Positions 52,501-60,879 of a stretch of 64,000 nucleotides of DNA are shown here, piece by piece (positions within the stretch are counted from its first letter, which is position 1; the number at the start of each line of letters is the position of its first letter). Position numbers and translations under genes: made by a program. The stretch is from Nelumbo lutea (lineage: Eukaryota; Streptophyta; Magnoliopsida; Proteales; Nelumbonaceae): positions 14,194,499 through 14,258,498 of the forward strand of contig JAKGHH010000006.1 of the NCBI GenBank assembly GCA_022828595.1. Reading direction: 5' to 3'. Under the pieces are notes generated by a model. The model made no database searches. It saw only the letters and a program-made list of their open reading frames with translations, and was not told the origin of the DNA.

Positions 52501-54179
52501 ACCAAGTACATACTATTGCGTCATACTTGCTCTGCTTATACTTGCTTTTATTAAACTCTCTTAACATCTGTCTAGAGTCTCTAGACTACTTTGTTGGGTA
52601 AATCTATGCCTAATCTCAAACTAACAAATTGAAGGCTTTCTGACCAAAATCCAGCTTGTTTAGGCTCACTTCATCCACCTAATTAGTGCTGTTTGGGTCG
52701 GTTGTGCATCACACCTCTCTTTTTATTGATCAGCGGCATCAGCCATGTATCATAGTTTTAGCAAAAGGGGCATCATATTTCAATCAAATTTGACAGTCAG
52801 TGGAAGAGGGGGGAGAAATTTGAATAAGATAGTATATAGAGAAAGGAAAGAAAGGGAAAAAACCCTACTTTCTCCAACAGAAACGTAGGAGAAAATTGTA
52901 CCCCCCCCCCCAACGATGACAATACTCATTTCAATATTGCCTTTTAAAATGATGTTTTTTTTGTAACAAATAGTGAAATTAAAGCAGCAAGCTACATTAG
53001 CTCAGAGAATCGCCACATGAAAATATAAAAATAAAGAAAGAAGAAAAGACCACTGGAGGGAGGAATTAGAAAACAAGCGACAGAAGATTTAAACGAACCA
53101 GTAAACTGCACAACTCAACTGCAGCTTCAAGACTAAGTGCAAAGGAGAAGGATAGTAAACCCAACAAAATACTGGGATGCATTTCCTCTACTCTCCAAGA
53201 AGATATAATATGCATTGGATTGGGAGGTTCAGTAATCTCAAAATTAGAATTTATTTGTTGTCGTCACTATGAACTTGTAGTTTCCAAAAATATATATACC
53301 CTGGTTATCCATGTAGCAAAATATTATTCAAACTAAAAATAATTGGATTTCAGAACAATGTACGAGATTGGCTCATTACCTCAAAATTTTACATGACCAG
53401 ACACCACTATCCAATCAGATTGAAAAGAAAGATACGCAGCATGCCAGTTAGGTTAATGCTAGTCAATATGAACAGATGGTCTCTTGGAAGGTGTCAAGAC
53501 TTACCCGTAACCAGGTAAATCCACAATATACCAGCTTCTGTTTACTAAGAAATGGTTTATAAGTTGGGTCTTCCCTGAAAAGTTATCACAAGTTTCTCAG
53601 AAAAAAAAAAAAAACAAACAAAAATGAAAATGAAAAGAAAAAAGAAACCAAAAATTCAGTTAAGATAAAAGTTCCCAAAAAAAAGACAAGGAATATAACA
53701 AAACCTGGTTTCTTTGAGGTAAGTGCAACTTCTTTCATCCGAACAAGGGCATTAATGAGCGACGATTTTCCAACATTAGATCGACCCAGCATCGCAAACT
53801 CGGGACGATCATCTTTGGGGCAATCCTTGGCTTTTCCGCTGCTCTTCACGAACTGAACCTCCTTAATTTGGGCATGACCGGCATAAGGACCCAACACAAT
53901 GTTCGAACCAGAAAGAATCATGTCTTCTCTCACTTCTTCTTGTTCCACTCCCGGAGGGACGAAAAGGGCCTTCTTGATAAACTTGACGGTGTCTGAAACA
54001 GCCGGTTTCGAAGTCTTTGCGGCAGAGATGACATGGTTGGGGTTCTGCTGCACTTGATCTGGCGACTGCGAAAAGAATTTTTGCAAGGAGAATATGATAG
54101 GAAGCTTTATAGAAAATGTGGGAGAGGACGAGAAAAATAACGGCTGTTGGAGACTGATCAGTCGGTTTTGCAGTAGCAT
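37471..54179 (-). CDS. EngB/YihA-family GTP-binding protein, organelle-targeted (4 exons, 305 aa)
   Basis: Translation GTPase related to bacterial EngB (YihA/YsxC), which assists large ribosomal subunit assembly; plant relatives act in plastids or mitochondria. The coding sequence is the complement of join(37471..37680, 37885..38047, 53505..53574, 53705..54179). Each junction is GT...AG and phases 1, 2 and 0 connect in frame. I start at the first ATG (54,179); an upstream in-frame TTG at 54,212 is not a likely start. Residues 1 to about 75 are basic, Ser/Gln-rich and transit-like ([19 protein letters not shown]). G1 GRSNVGKSS is at 132-140, G3 DLPGYG at 177-182, G4 TKCD at 244-247 and G5 TSS at 281-283. 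The protein ends [14 protein letters not shown]. Length is close to the ~300 aa of Arabidopsis At2g22870. The second intron is 15,457 bp and repeat-filled, the others are 130 and 204 bp. No damage is seen. Confidence 0.92.
37794..37829. repeat. (GA)n microsatellite in EngB intron 3
   Basis: About 18 uninterrupted GA units on the plus strand, within the 204-bp intron between exons 3 and 4. It lies 55 bp inside the exon 3 donor side, so length variation could affect the small intron. Confidence 0.9.
38048..40690. other. EngB intron 2, exon-3-proximal part without genes
   Basis: AT-rich. It includes an A26 run at 39,021-39,046, word-dense element h (39,375-39,590) and, at about 39,770-40,150, five GGGGCTC(T/C)GCC-like phrases (AGGGGCTCCGACC, AGAAGCTCCGCCC, AGGGGCTCTGCCC and variants) spaced about 60-120 bp apart. 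No coding region is recognised. Confidence 0.5.
39375..39590. repeat. Word-dense element h (GATACGATAC type)
   Basis: Carries GCGTATCAGTG, GCGTGATACAGTACGATACAACC, CCAATACGATACGCTC and GTCGTATTGTATCGATATTTTGAA. The words form imperfect inverted pairs. Ends are not defined and no target duplication was found. Confidence 0.45.
41200..41483 (+). repeat. 5' LTR of the small gypsy element
   Basis: Begins TGTTGAGACACAAATAAAGG and ends CAGTCCCTAACA. It contains TATATAAATAAGG (promoter-like, about 41,346) and a (CT)n tract (41,398-41,430). It differs from the 3' LTR at about ten positions plus a short AACA indel and the CT tract length. Confidence 0.9.
41487..41499 (+). promoter_or_regulatory. Primer-binding site, initiator tRNA-Met
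   Basis: TGGTATCAGAGCC lies 3 bp after the 5' LTR end (41,483). It matches the complement of the plant initiator-Met tRNA 3' end, used by most plant LTR retrotransposons to prime minus-strand synthesis. The gag ATG follows 4 bp later. Confidence 0.9.
41503..42422 (+). pseudogene. Gypsy gag with zinc knuckle, frameshifted
   Basis: The ATG at 41,503 gives an N-terminal coiled-coil-like region ([20 protein letters not shown]) that ends at a stop at 41,803-41,805. A frame change leads to [48 protein letters not shown] and [13 protein letters not shown], the retrotransposon gag domain. An in-frame TAG at 42,321 precedes [20 protein letters not shown] followed by HHC, the knuckle form seen in plant chromovirus-type gag. 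One shift and one stop make it non-functional as it stands, unless read through. Confidence 0.85.
42470..43140 (+). pseudogene. Gypsy aspartic protease (RVP_2-like)
   Basis: Open from an ATG at 42,470 in a frame different from the gag. [20 protein letters not shown] is followed by TLNFIT: the retropepsin active-site motif L-I-D-S-G has its Asp at residue 46. [17 protein letters not shown] and LTMDFQVG follow, typical of the segment between protease and RT. After [13 protein letters not shown], where RT should start, the sequence jumps to the chromodomain-like tail. The protease itself looks intact over its core. Confidence 0.85.
43155..43283 (+). pseudogene. Chromodomain-like C-terminal tail and polypurine tract
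   Basis: The frame reads [21 protein letters not shown], then [16 protein letters not shown]. 'V.W...P.EDATWE' followed by 'F...L.DKV...GGG' is the usual end of chromovirus integrases. The purine run AAGGGAGGAGGGA (about 43,270-43,282) directly precedes the 3' LTR and is the likely plus-strand primer. Confidence 0.7.
43284..43577 (+). repeat. 3' LTR of the small gypsy element
   Basis: 294 bp, starting TGTTGAGACACAAATAAAGG and ending CAGTCCCTAACA. Its (CT)n tract (about 43,478-43,524) is longer than that of the 5' LTR, which accounts for the length difference. ATTGT follows directly. Confidence 0.9.
44010..44590 (-). mobile_element. LTR-like insert within LINE 3
   Basis: This block separates the endonuclease start of LINE 3 (44,763 to about 44,600) from zf-RVT (about 44,000). 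On the minus strand it carries CTCTATAAATAGATG (about 44,190-44,205), followed by polypyrimidine sequence ending TTCTATTGCA, like the R-U5 part of an LTR. No target duplication or second LTR was found, and the missing RT of LINE 3 could have been lost in the same event. Confidence 0.4.
45045..47002 (-). mobile_element. L1-like LINE relic inside EngB intron 2 (LINE 2)
   Basis: The minus strand starts inside the endonuclease at 47,000: [20 protein letters not shown], then [12 protein letters not shown]. The mid-region (46,720-46,240) is degraded. RT is absent. The zf-RVT tail (45,961-45,659) reads [20 protein letters not shown]. RNase H (about 45,560-45,200) opens [20 protein letters not shown], then GGFLRNKDN. 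The 3' end has AATAAATTTTTGTTCGTTCATC, typical of LINE tails. The top end is cut by the copia LTR at 47,003, and word-dense element d (45,935-46,230) is inserted before zf-RVT. Confidence 0.75.
45935..46230. repeat. Word-dense element d (TTCGGTT/AACCGAA type), right arm missing
   Basis: Opens TAGGGGTGAGCATTG, then AACCAAAAAACCGAACTG, TTGATTTTTTTGGTTTG, CAGTTCGGTTAATTCGG and CGGTTTTCAGG. An AT-rich core (about 46,100-46,215) follows, and no mirrored right arm appears. It is inserted between degraded parts of LINE 2. Confidence 0.5.
47003..48500 (+). mobile_element. LTR-like 5' region of a copia element (family L variant)
   Basis: Begins TGTTAGACAG exactly like the family L LTRs and is collinear with them over most of its length (GGTTTTAATTCCCGGG, TCCTCTCTTGTCGGGCAG, TGATGTATAGATCAATG). 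Its downstream part has a TATA-like GCTATAAATAGGAG (about 48,339-48,352). It then diverges from the solo LTRs after CCAGTTCGATCTCC. The right boundary and the primer site are not recognisable. It lies directly upstream of a copia gag in the same direction. Confidence 0.6.
48613..51420 (+). pseudogene. Ty1/copia gag relic split by a nested solo LTR
   Basis: The ATG at 48,613 gives [20 protein letters not shown], then [20 protein letters not shown], a normal copia gag start. It is interrupted at 48,755 by a 1,950-bp solo LTR. Gag continues from 50,711 with [36 protein letters not shown] and [19 protein letters not shown]. Two zinc-knuckle-like segments follow at about 51,280-51,370 ([14 protein letters not shown], then CTYCKQ). 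Small duplications (about 50,869-50,910 and 51,236-51,281) and stops break the frame. No pol follows: LINE sequence begins at about 51,440. Confidence 0.8.
48756..50705 (-). mobile_element. Solo LTR with 5-bp target duplication (family L, copy 2)
   Basis: The 1,950-bp insert starts TGAAGG and ends TCTAACA on the plus strand and is flanked by ACAGA at 48,751-48,755 and 50,706-50,710. The copia gag reading frame continues across once the insert and one ACAGA are set aside, which confirms the boundaries independently. It is collinear with the copy at 2,922-4,822 over its whole length. Orientation is the same as EngB and opposite to the host copia element. Confidence 0.92.
51440..51740 (-). pseudogene. 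LINE ORF2 fragment between endonuclease and RT
   Basis: The minus strand reads [60 protein letters not shown] and [20 protein letters not shown]. This is the standard stretch after the endonuclease ('FRFENMWL.H..F...V..WW'). It is an isolated fragment of about 300 bp, next to the broken end of the copia gag. Confidence 0.7.
51750..53504. other. EngB intron 2, exon-2-proximal part without genes
   Basis: AT-rich sequence with a C10 run at about 52,902-52,911. No coding region, LTR or clear repeat boundary is seen. Mature EngB exon 2 begins directly after it. Confidence 0.5.
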
Positions 54180-54470
54180 TTCTTCGCTTTGAAGGTTGTA
54201 ATGTAAGCTCAATTCAATTCAGAGGTTCGGAGGCACTTCTTTCAGTCACAGTTTGTGAAGGCTTCACCCTTCAGCTATAGTTTGTGTCCTTCGGGAAGGT
54301 TTCGTTCGGATTTGGTCTAAAATTGCAAAGAAGCCCATGGAATCTATAGAGGTCAGAAATGTGATTGGATTGGCAAGTAGGGTTATTCATGGACCGGACC
54401 TGGTTGGGTTCGGGCCGAGCTTAGCACCTATAGTTCGGGTTATAAGCCCCGAATTTCAGGTCTATTACTT
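54180..54470 (-). promoter_or_regulatory. EngB-like gene 5' leader and putative core promoter
   Basis: Only about 290 bp separate the start codon from the inverted-repeat element at about 54,470. No clear TATA box is seen; TCTATAGATTCC (about 54,336-54,347) is the nearest candidate. Part of the upstream end (54,376-54,455) is a GGACCGGACCTGG/GGGTTCGGGCC word-dense patch. TATA-less promoters are common for plastid housekeeping genes. The call rests on position only. Confidence 0.35.
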
Positions 54471-56125
54471 TTAGGGCAAAGTTTAGTTAATTGACTAACT
54501 CTATCTTTACTATTTGAAAATTGACCAACACCACCCCTATTATTTTTGGCAATTGACTAATCATTTTTTGTCAATAACATATATCAACGGAAATATAAAA
54601 AATACTATTCTACCCTCCAATTTTCTTTGAATTTTGAAAAAAGTGTATCTCTCCCTCTCCCGCCCGTTCTCTTCTTCGGAACTGCCAAAACCGCCAGAAC
54701 TTAGATCTCTCCCTCTCCCTTTCATTATCTTCTCTAGAACCGCTAGAACCACCCAAAATGTTATATTTTTCAATTCTTTCCATATGCTGATCATCTATGC
54801 TAGAGCCCATTCTGATTGGAAGTTTTGGTGTCGATACTTCTAAAAGATTCAATTTTGGTATCGTTGGCTTTGTTACAGGTGGCAGTTGTAATTGAATCAT
54901 TGATCCTTTATCCAAACCAAAGAGGAAGTCAGGATGGGTTCTCTCCTTATGGCTTAATGAACTTAATTGGGATGCTCTGTATCTACGCAATCATATGTAA
55001 CCACGAGGGTATGTTGTTGAGGTTATCAGGGGCAATGGTTGCTTGGGAGGGTTATTTCGATGCATTGGATACAGATTATGATCATAGAGCATCGAATATG
55101 GGCGTTAGTAGATCCTTACGTGAAGAATGACTTCAAGATGTGTTCAAGTGGAAGCATCTATAAAGGGTGTTAGGGAAGTAGTTTGGGGTTCAAGAGCGGG
55201 CTCCGACATAAAACCAAGACAAAATAGACAAAAAAATGGAGCTCAATTCTGTTTCAGAGTTGGAAGTTCATTAGATCAAGACAAAAAAGACACATCGCAG
55301 GCAGATCTTCTCTAAAACCAACCGGCACAAATTAGTTATGTTTCAGAAATCAGTTATGTAGAGGGTGTTCAAGCAAAGAGTGGACTTCTGTTCTGTTTCA
55401 AAGTTGGAAGTTGATAAAATCAAGACAAAAAAGACACATCCTAGGCAGATCTTCTCTACAACCAAAAGATACAAACTAGTATCAATCACTCACAAAATGC
55501 AACATTAACATGCTCTGGGTGAAACCAAATACCACTAGGCGAGAGTAGTGAGTAGAAAAAATAGGTTTTTGAGGGAGAATTTTCTTGCTTACCTTGTTGT
55601 AAGTGGTACTGTCTTCTTCAATGGTCGGACTGATTTTGTGCCGATAGCTTTTACTAGTAATTTCTAGCCCTTGGAAGATAATCCTTGTACCACCATTATT
55701 GGTTGCACCCAAACTTATAATTTTTGTCAGGTTTTATTTTGAAATAGGAACTTAGTTCCTGGGTTTTCATCGGAACTGAGGATGTTGGAACTAAGACCTC
55801 TTAGTTTCAAAACTAAGATCGACATCTCTGCTCCTAGGTTTTTGTTTGAAACAGATAAAGAAGTAATGAAGAAGAAAGGTTTTATGGATGGTATTTTAGG
55901 AACAAAAGTCAAAGGGTATTTTTAGGAATGAGTGGAAAGGGTATTTTAGGAAATTTTAATAAAAATATCAGTCACGTGATGTCACATGTAATGGAAAGTT
56001 AACGGATGATAAAAGTAAGGGTAGAGCTAGTCAATTGCCAAAAACAATAGGGGTAGTGTTAGTCAATTTTCAAATAGTAAGGGTACATTTAGTCAATTAG
56101 CTAAACCATAAGGGTAGTTTAAGAA
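54470..56125. mobile_element. Long-inverted-repeat DNA element upstream of EngB
   Basis: The left arm (about 54,480-54,590) contains TTAGTTAATTGACTAACTC, TACTATTTGAAAATTGACC and TTTTTGGCAATTGACTA. The right arm (about 55,990-56,115) is its imperfect reverse complement (TAGTCAATTGCCAAAAAC, TTAGTCAATTTTCAAATAGT, TAGTCAATTAGCTAAAC). The arms pair over about 100 bp. The 1.4-kb interior has an Arg/Glu-rich minus-strand frame (54,610-54,990) that I cannot assign, and a 90-bp direct repeat. Size and arms fit a non-autonomous Mutator-like element. The target duplication is unresolved. Confidence 0.6.
55247..55480. repeat. ~90-bp direct repeat, 144-bp offset
   Basis: TTCTGTTTC.(G/A)AGTTGGAAGTT, ATCAAGACAAAAAAGACACATC and GGCAGATCTTCTCTA.AACCAA occur from 55,247 and again from 55,391, about 90% alike. 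They lie inside the inverted-repeat element upstream of EngB. Confidence 0.75.
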
Positions 56126-56140
56126 ACTTACCCTTACTTT

Positions 56141-56435
56141 TATTATTCAAAAAACTTTAAAAATAAAAAATATAAAAAAGTATAAAACAAATAAAGTCAA
56201 ATGGGGTTCCACGATGAAATAAAAATAGAAAAAGAAAAATAAGAAAAACTAAAAATATAATTATGGGGGATTCTTGTGATGGTTTCTTCTTGATTTGTTT
56301 TGCTTATTAATATGTTTGTAGTTAATTGAAGAATACTTTTTTGTGCTTATGTTCATTTGGAACCACATGTGGGCCCCTACCTATTGGGCCATGAGAGGGG
56401 TGCCTAACCCCTTCCCTCTCCCATCCACATGTTAC
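56141..56435 (-). repeat. Dispersed leader-like repeat, copy C
   Basis: On the minus strand GGATGGGAGAGGGAAGGGGT, then TAGGCACCCCTCTCATGG, CCCAATAGGTAGGGGCCCAC, followed after a gap by a T-rich stretch (56,141-56,280). This is the same order as copy B at 59,018-59,580, in the opposite direction. Confidence 0.6.
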
Positions 56436-56444
56436 TTAGATTGA

Positions 56445-56940
56445 CTCAACTAGTGCCTTGGGCCTTGGAATCACAATGAAAAATGATTTTTTATGCAAAT
56501 TCCTAGAGATCCCATCACCTCCATTTCACTTAGCTGATGGGTGGCAACTACAAATCAGTGCAAGAAAGTCATTTTCCAAAGCTCACACATTTTGCTCATT
56601 GCCTCCCTGTTTAATTTCTGTTGTTAATTTAAGTATTGTTCTAACACCACAATCACATCTTAAATTTTTTTATGATATCAGTGTTCCATACTTATGTCTT
56701 GTCAAATTTAATGCTATTGATTTTTATAATTTGTTTAAATATACCATTAGTATAACTTAGAAGTTGTCATACTCTACAAGTATCTACTTAATATTTAGTG
56801 TTGTTCTAGATATGCATCATTTTGAAACAAGTAGGCTAAGCATGTATAAATATATGGGTATTATAATTGCTAAAAAATGATGTATGATGTTGTATGATTT
56901 GATGTGTACTAAAACCAAATATGCAGTAGATAATTCTACC
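56445..56940. other. Non-coding, no gene recognised
   Basis: AT-rich, no similarity recognised. A plus-strand frame of about 100 codons at 56,458-56,760 has no domain resemblance. Confidence 0.35.
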
Positions 56941-56949
56941 AACTAGATG

Positions 56950-57440
56950 AGCACAAAGCGAAAGGACGAACTCATGCACCGAGGAGATCTACAAGTAGAA
57001 AGTAATTAGAGGCCTAATGAAGAGGTCTCCAAGAAGGCACTCCAACGCTTATGTCAGTAACAGGGTGATGAAATCAGTCGAGCCGAGTTGTAGAGGGCGA
57101 ACTGGTCCAAACTGAGGAGAATAGTAAGAGAGATAGAGAATTCAAAGAGTTGAAGGTCCTTTACATTGAGGGGGAGAAGCCTTTAAATAGATGACTGTTC
57201 GTGTTGTAGCTGGACAGGCTCCTTGCAGAGTTATCAAGATGAGGCCACCCGTTGAGGTCTTCAATAGGCTTTGCCTTCCTTTGCGAGGGCACTTCTCCTT
57301 GTCCATGTGGGACTTTGCTTCTCTACAAGGTCTTAGGTGACGTTACTGTCCACTTAGGTGGGCAATGTGCTGATGTGATCCAAAGACGTCGACCATGAAG
57401 GCATCCATGTGATATTACTGTCTGCCCAAACATTGCCCCC
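56950..57440 (-). mobile_element. LTR-like fragment, GC-richer than flanks
   Basis: Contains CACTCCAACGCTTATGTCAG, GAGGGGGAGAAGCCTTTAAATAGATGAC and GTCCATGTGGGACTT. These phrases resemble the LTRs of Tat/Ogre-like gypsy elements read in reverse, similar in style to the block at 2,590-2,921. No paired LTR or duplication was found, so this is a weak call. Confidence 0.3.
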
Positions 57441-57444
57441 ACCA

Positions 57445-58495
57445 TGAAGACTCAACTCTACATTTTAGGCCCCAAAATACATAGAAGGAACAGGTTGCAT
57501 GAGATTGGCAATCCATGGAAATTTTACTTCACTCCATGAATCCTAGTTAGTGTTTTAATTACATGCTAAGGCATCATTCCGTTGGGAAGACTTGGCCTTG
57601 TACAGACAGTGGTACAAGTGGTCCTAACCCCAAATGATATTATTATGATAATGATGATGATGACATCGATACGCATCACCTAAAATTATCTGATTCATTA
57701 TTGTTCACTAAGAGAAAATAGTTGGAAGGAAAACATGTTGTTCTATAATAGTCAATCTCATTTTGGTAGAATTTTGAGGGCATAACTAATTCGAGCCTAT
57801 GCTGAAAAATATTGGCACAGAATATTCTTAATTAAATTGCTTTTTCTTTAGGTTTACTTTTAAGTGAAAGACCCTATTCTAGACATGTTTACGCTCAACC
57901 TCCCTACATCCAGTAAAACAATGGGAGCTAGCATCTTTTAGACCTCTGAAGTACAACACAACAAAAGCTTCTAATATTTACTAGATCTAAAGAAGGAGAT
58001 CTATTCAGCACCTCTCACACCCATCCCCATCCCCTCAAATCCATACACCCAAAACACCCACATGTTAAAACCTGAAATTCTACCAAAACTTCTCATTTCC
58101 AGAGCAAACTGAAAAATGGGACAATATAGAAACCATGGTTCCCAATAATATCAGATCTAGAGATGCTTCATATAGTAGACCGACTTTGTTGTAGAAATGT
58201 AAACAAAATATTAAATATTAATTCACTGTCAAATAGGTACTGAAATAATGAAGAATGTAAAACAGGGTATGTGGATATTTGAAATTCTGAACATGACCAT
58301 CTATGGTATCCATCCAATTCCAATACATCAGCATGAAAAAATCAAATAAAAGCAGATCAAGAATTGAAATGAGAAAGACTAAATGATATAAACTAGGTAA
58401 ACCCTTGAAATTGTATTGGTGTTCCTTCAATTCTCATTCTATTTGTTAACTCTTTGTCGAGAGGCCATCTCATATGTAGTGAGAAAATTCATTAA
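57445..58495. other. Non-coding, no gene recognised
   Basis: AT-rich. A small GAT repeat (about 57,640-57,665) is present. No gene supported. Confidence 0.35.
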
Positions 58496-58499
58496 TTTT

Positions 58500-58915
58500 T
58501 AAAGAGAAGATCTCGGCCCATTAGTGAAAATGATTGTATCATCCACATAGAGGCAGTGAGAAACATTGATAAAACCTTGAGGAACCTTGTAGAATAGATC
58601 CGGGTTATCATGAAAGACCTTGAATAAACCACAGTTGAAAACTTCTTCCGCTAAGATGAAAGATAGGGAAGAGTGGATCCCCTTGCCATAGACCCCTTGT
58701 GGACTTGAAATAGCCAACTAAAAGCCAATTAAAATTCAAAGAAAACCCACAATTATCAACAAACTTCGTAATCAGATCAATTCATTTAGAGTCCAAGCCA
58801 AACTTTTCTAGAATTGAGAAGAGGAAATTCCATTCAAGTCTGTCATATGCCTTCATCATATCTAGTTTAATTGCAACCCTACTCCCTTTAGCTTTCTGAT
58901 TGTGAGTGTCGGAAA
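58500..58915 (-). pseudogene. LINE reverse transcriptase fragment
   Basis: Minus-strand frames give GSRVAIKLDMMKAYDRLEW, NFLFSILEKFGLDS, FSLNFNWLLVGYFKSTRGL, QGDPLFPI and HCLYVDDTIIFT. The catalytic YVDD codons are at 58,538-58,549. The first catalytic Asp region (IKLDMMKAYDRLEW) is also present. Frameshifts break it at several places. The family differs from LINE 1: here it is YVDD rather than FVDD, with a different core. Confidence 0.75.
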
Positions 58916-59017
58916 ATGTCTCCCTTGGGTTGATATGGAATTGTCACTCATCATTTGAGGGAATTGGAGGTAATGAGACTTCCAGAATGATTTTCAAAAA
59001 CATTTTAACTTTAATAG

Positions 59018-59580
59018 TGACTCCAAAGCCTGAGGCACCAGCTAACCAATTCGGGTAAGACTTGGATGAGAGAGGAAGGGGTTAGGCACCCCTCTCCCAG
59101 TCCAATAGGTGAGACCCACATGGGGTCCCAAAACAAGCCCAAATAACAATTAAATAGATCAACACTAAGGAAAGCAAATCACATAAGACAACATAAAAGT
59201 AAATTCTACCCACTTATTTTCATCTTTGGTGATTTTTTATTTTAATTTACTTTGTTGTATTTTTATTAGTTTTTTTTGTTTTTTATATTTTTTTACTTCC
59301 CCTTTTAATTTATTTCTATTTATTTTTTGTTTGTTTTTCATTGTTGCATTATTTATCTTTTTTTTTATTTTCATTATTTTTTATAGAACCCTATTTCTAT
59401 GTTCATTTATTTGTTATTTATTGAATTTACTTTACTCTATCCTATAAAATCTTTTGTTACTATGTCTTTTATCAACCTTCTTTTCTATTTTATTCATTAT
59501 GTTTTGTTTTTTATTTTTTATTACTTCCCTAATCACTACACCTTTATATTTACCCCCTTTTACTCCCATTTCTATAGTTG
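59018..59580 (+). repeat. Dispersed leader-like repeat, copy B, with T-rich tail
   Basis: GACTCCAAAGCCTGAGGCAC, GGTAAGACTTGGATGAGAG, AGGAAGGGGTTAGGCACCCC, TCTCCCAGTCCAATAGGTG and GACCCACATGGGG run in the same order as copies A and C. A strongly T-biased stretch follows (about 59,226-59,560), which creates spurious open frames rich in Phe, Leu and Ile. Confidence 0.65.
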
Positions 59581-59639
59581 TATTCAATCTGCTAAAATGA
59601 GTTCGTGCCCCTGTTAAACCACTTAACCTCTCCCATTTC

Positions 59640-60235
59640 AGATTTGTACAGAATGAGCTCAAATGGAAAGGAGATCACTTTGTCCATCATCTGAGACCAT
59701 GCTTCATATCTGGCTCTATATTCTTTGCCCTAATCTCAAGCAGATATGCGACTATTTAGTCTCACTATCGAAATAAAACTAAATATTGTTATTAAACATT
59801 AACAATATCAAGAACAAAGCATGCACTATACCAACATAGATCCTGAAAATGGAGATGCAACCAACATCGATCAAAAACACATAACAAGAGGCAGAGAAGT
59901 AAAGAAGAGGAACATGTAGATTTGAATCTAGGAAACACTATCTAAACAAGATAAAAGTAAATAATAAGCAGTAAACAACCGCATTCATTGTTAGCCAAGG
60001 CATTTATAGAGGATGGCTCTATGGAGGCTCATTGGCGTCTCTAATGGCCAATGGATGAACGTAGTTCAAACGGAGATTAGAGAGGCTACATATATAAGAA
60101 AAAATAATAAAAATAAATAAATGAAAAAGGTAATCATAAGGTTGAATAAGACTACTGTTAGAAAGCCTTCAACGAGCTGAATACATATTACCTTACCACT
60201 ACTACTTAGCAGGCCAAACCCAGGGGAAAAGCTCT
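59640..60235. other. Non-coding, no gene recognised
   Basis: AT-rich sequence between copy B of the leader-like repeat and word-dense element e. No coding similarity seen. Confidence 0.35.
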
Positions 60236-60245
60236 ACCTGTAGTT

Positions 60246-60744
60246 AGACCTGTTCATGGGTCGGGATTGAGCTGGGCTTTGACTCTTTATTAATAGAAAA
60301 ATGTTAGGCCCGAGCTCGAGCCCGGCCCGACCAACGGGCCTACAACTTGGGCCTAAGCCCGGCCCTGATAAAAAGCCCGAAGCCCGACCTAATAAAAGAA
60401 ATTTGAATTTTCCCTATTCAAATAGATATTATCTATTTTAATTAAGATATTTCCCCTATTTAAACGAACAATGAGCCTACAAGTGAATCAACAACCTTCT
60501 CAAATCAAAAAATTTATTCAAATGGACATCACATAGGGTTTTTATTTAGGTTTAACTATAGGTCGGGTCGGGCCGGGCTTGGGTCGAGCTATTTTGGCAA
60601 AGCCCAAGCCCGGCTTGAATTTTATGCGGGCTGGGCTTTTTGGCCCAAGGTTAAGCCCGCGGGCCAAAAAGCCTGTTCAAGCCCGTCCGGGAGTCAGGTC
60701 GGACCAGGTTGGCCCGTCAGGCCACCCGACCCATGAACAGGTCT
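60246..60744. mobile_element. Word-dense element e with 19-bp TIR and 10-bp target duplication
   Basis: Flanked by ACCTGTAGTT at 60,236-60,245 and 60,745-60,754. The ends form a perfect 19-bp inverted repeat: AGACCTGTTCATGGGTCGG at 60,246-60,264 mirrors 60,726-60,744. Inside, both arms are packed with GGGCC, GCCCGA, GGGCTT and CCCGGCC words. An AT-rich core lies at about 60,395-60,560. The 499-bp element encodes nothing. A 9-10-bp duplication with inverted ends is the Mutator-like insertion signature. Confidence 0.9.
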
Positions 60745-60879
60745 ACCTGTAGTTGTCCCTAGGTGATAGAGCAGTCAATTCAATATTGGTCCTAGAAGAT
60801 GAGAGAATATAGAAACCAATGTATTTTGTCATCAAAGTCCTTCATGATGCGGAAACCAAATATCCTGATGTAGAGAAAA

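Noticed and set aside
53586..53704. Open reading through the EngB exon 1 donor site
   Set aside because: It encodes hydrophobic low-complexity residues with no family resemblance, while splicing at the GT restores the conserved KPGKTQ segment in exon 2.
54180..54212. Upstream extension of the EngB protein by 11 residues
   Set aside because: The extension would begin at a TTG codon; the first ATG is at 54,179 and gives a length close to the family norm.
59226..59617. Open frames in the T-rich tract
   Set aside because: They consist almost only of Phe, Leu, Ile and Tyr, as expected from T-rich DNA; not membrane proteins.
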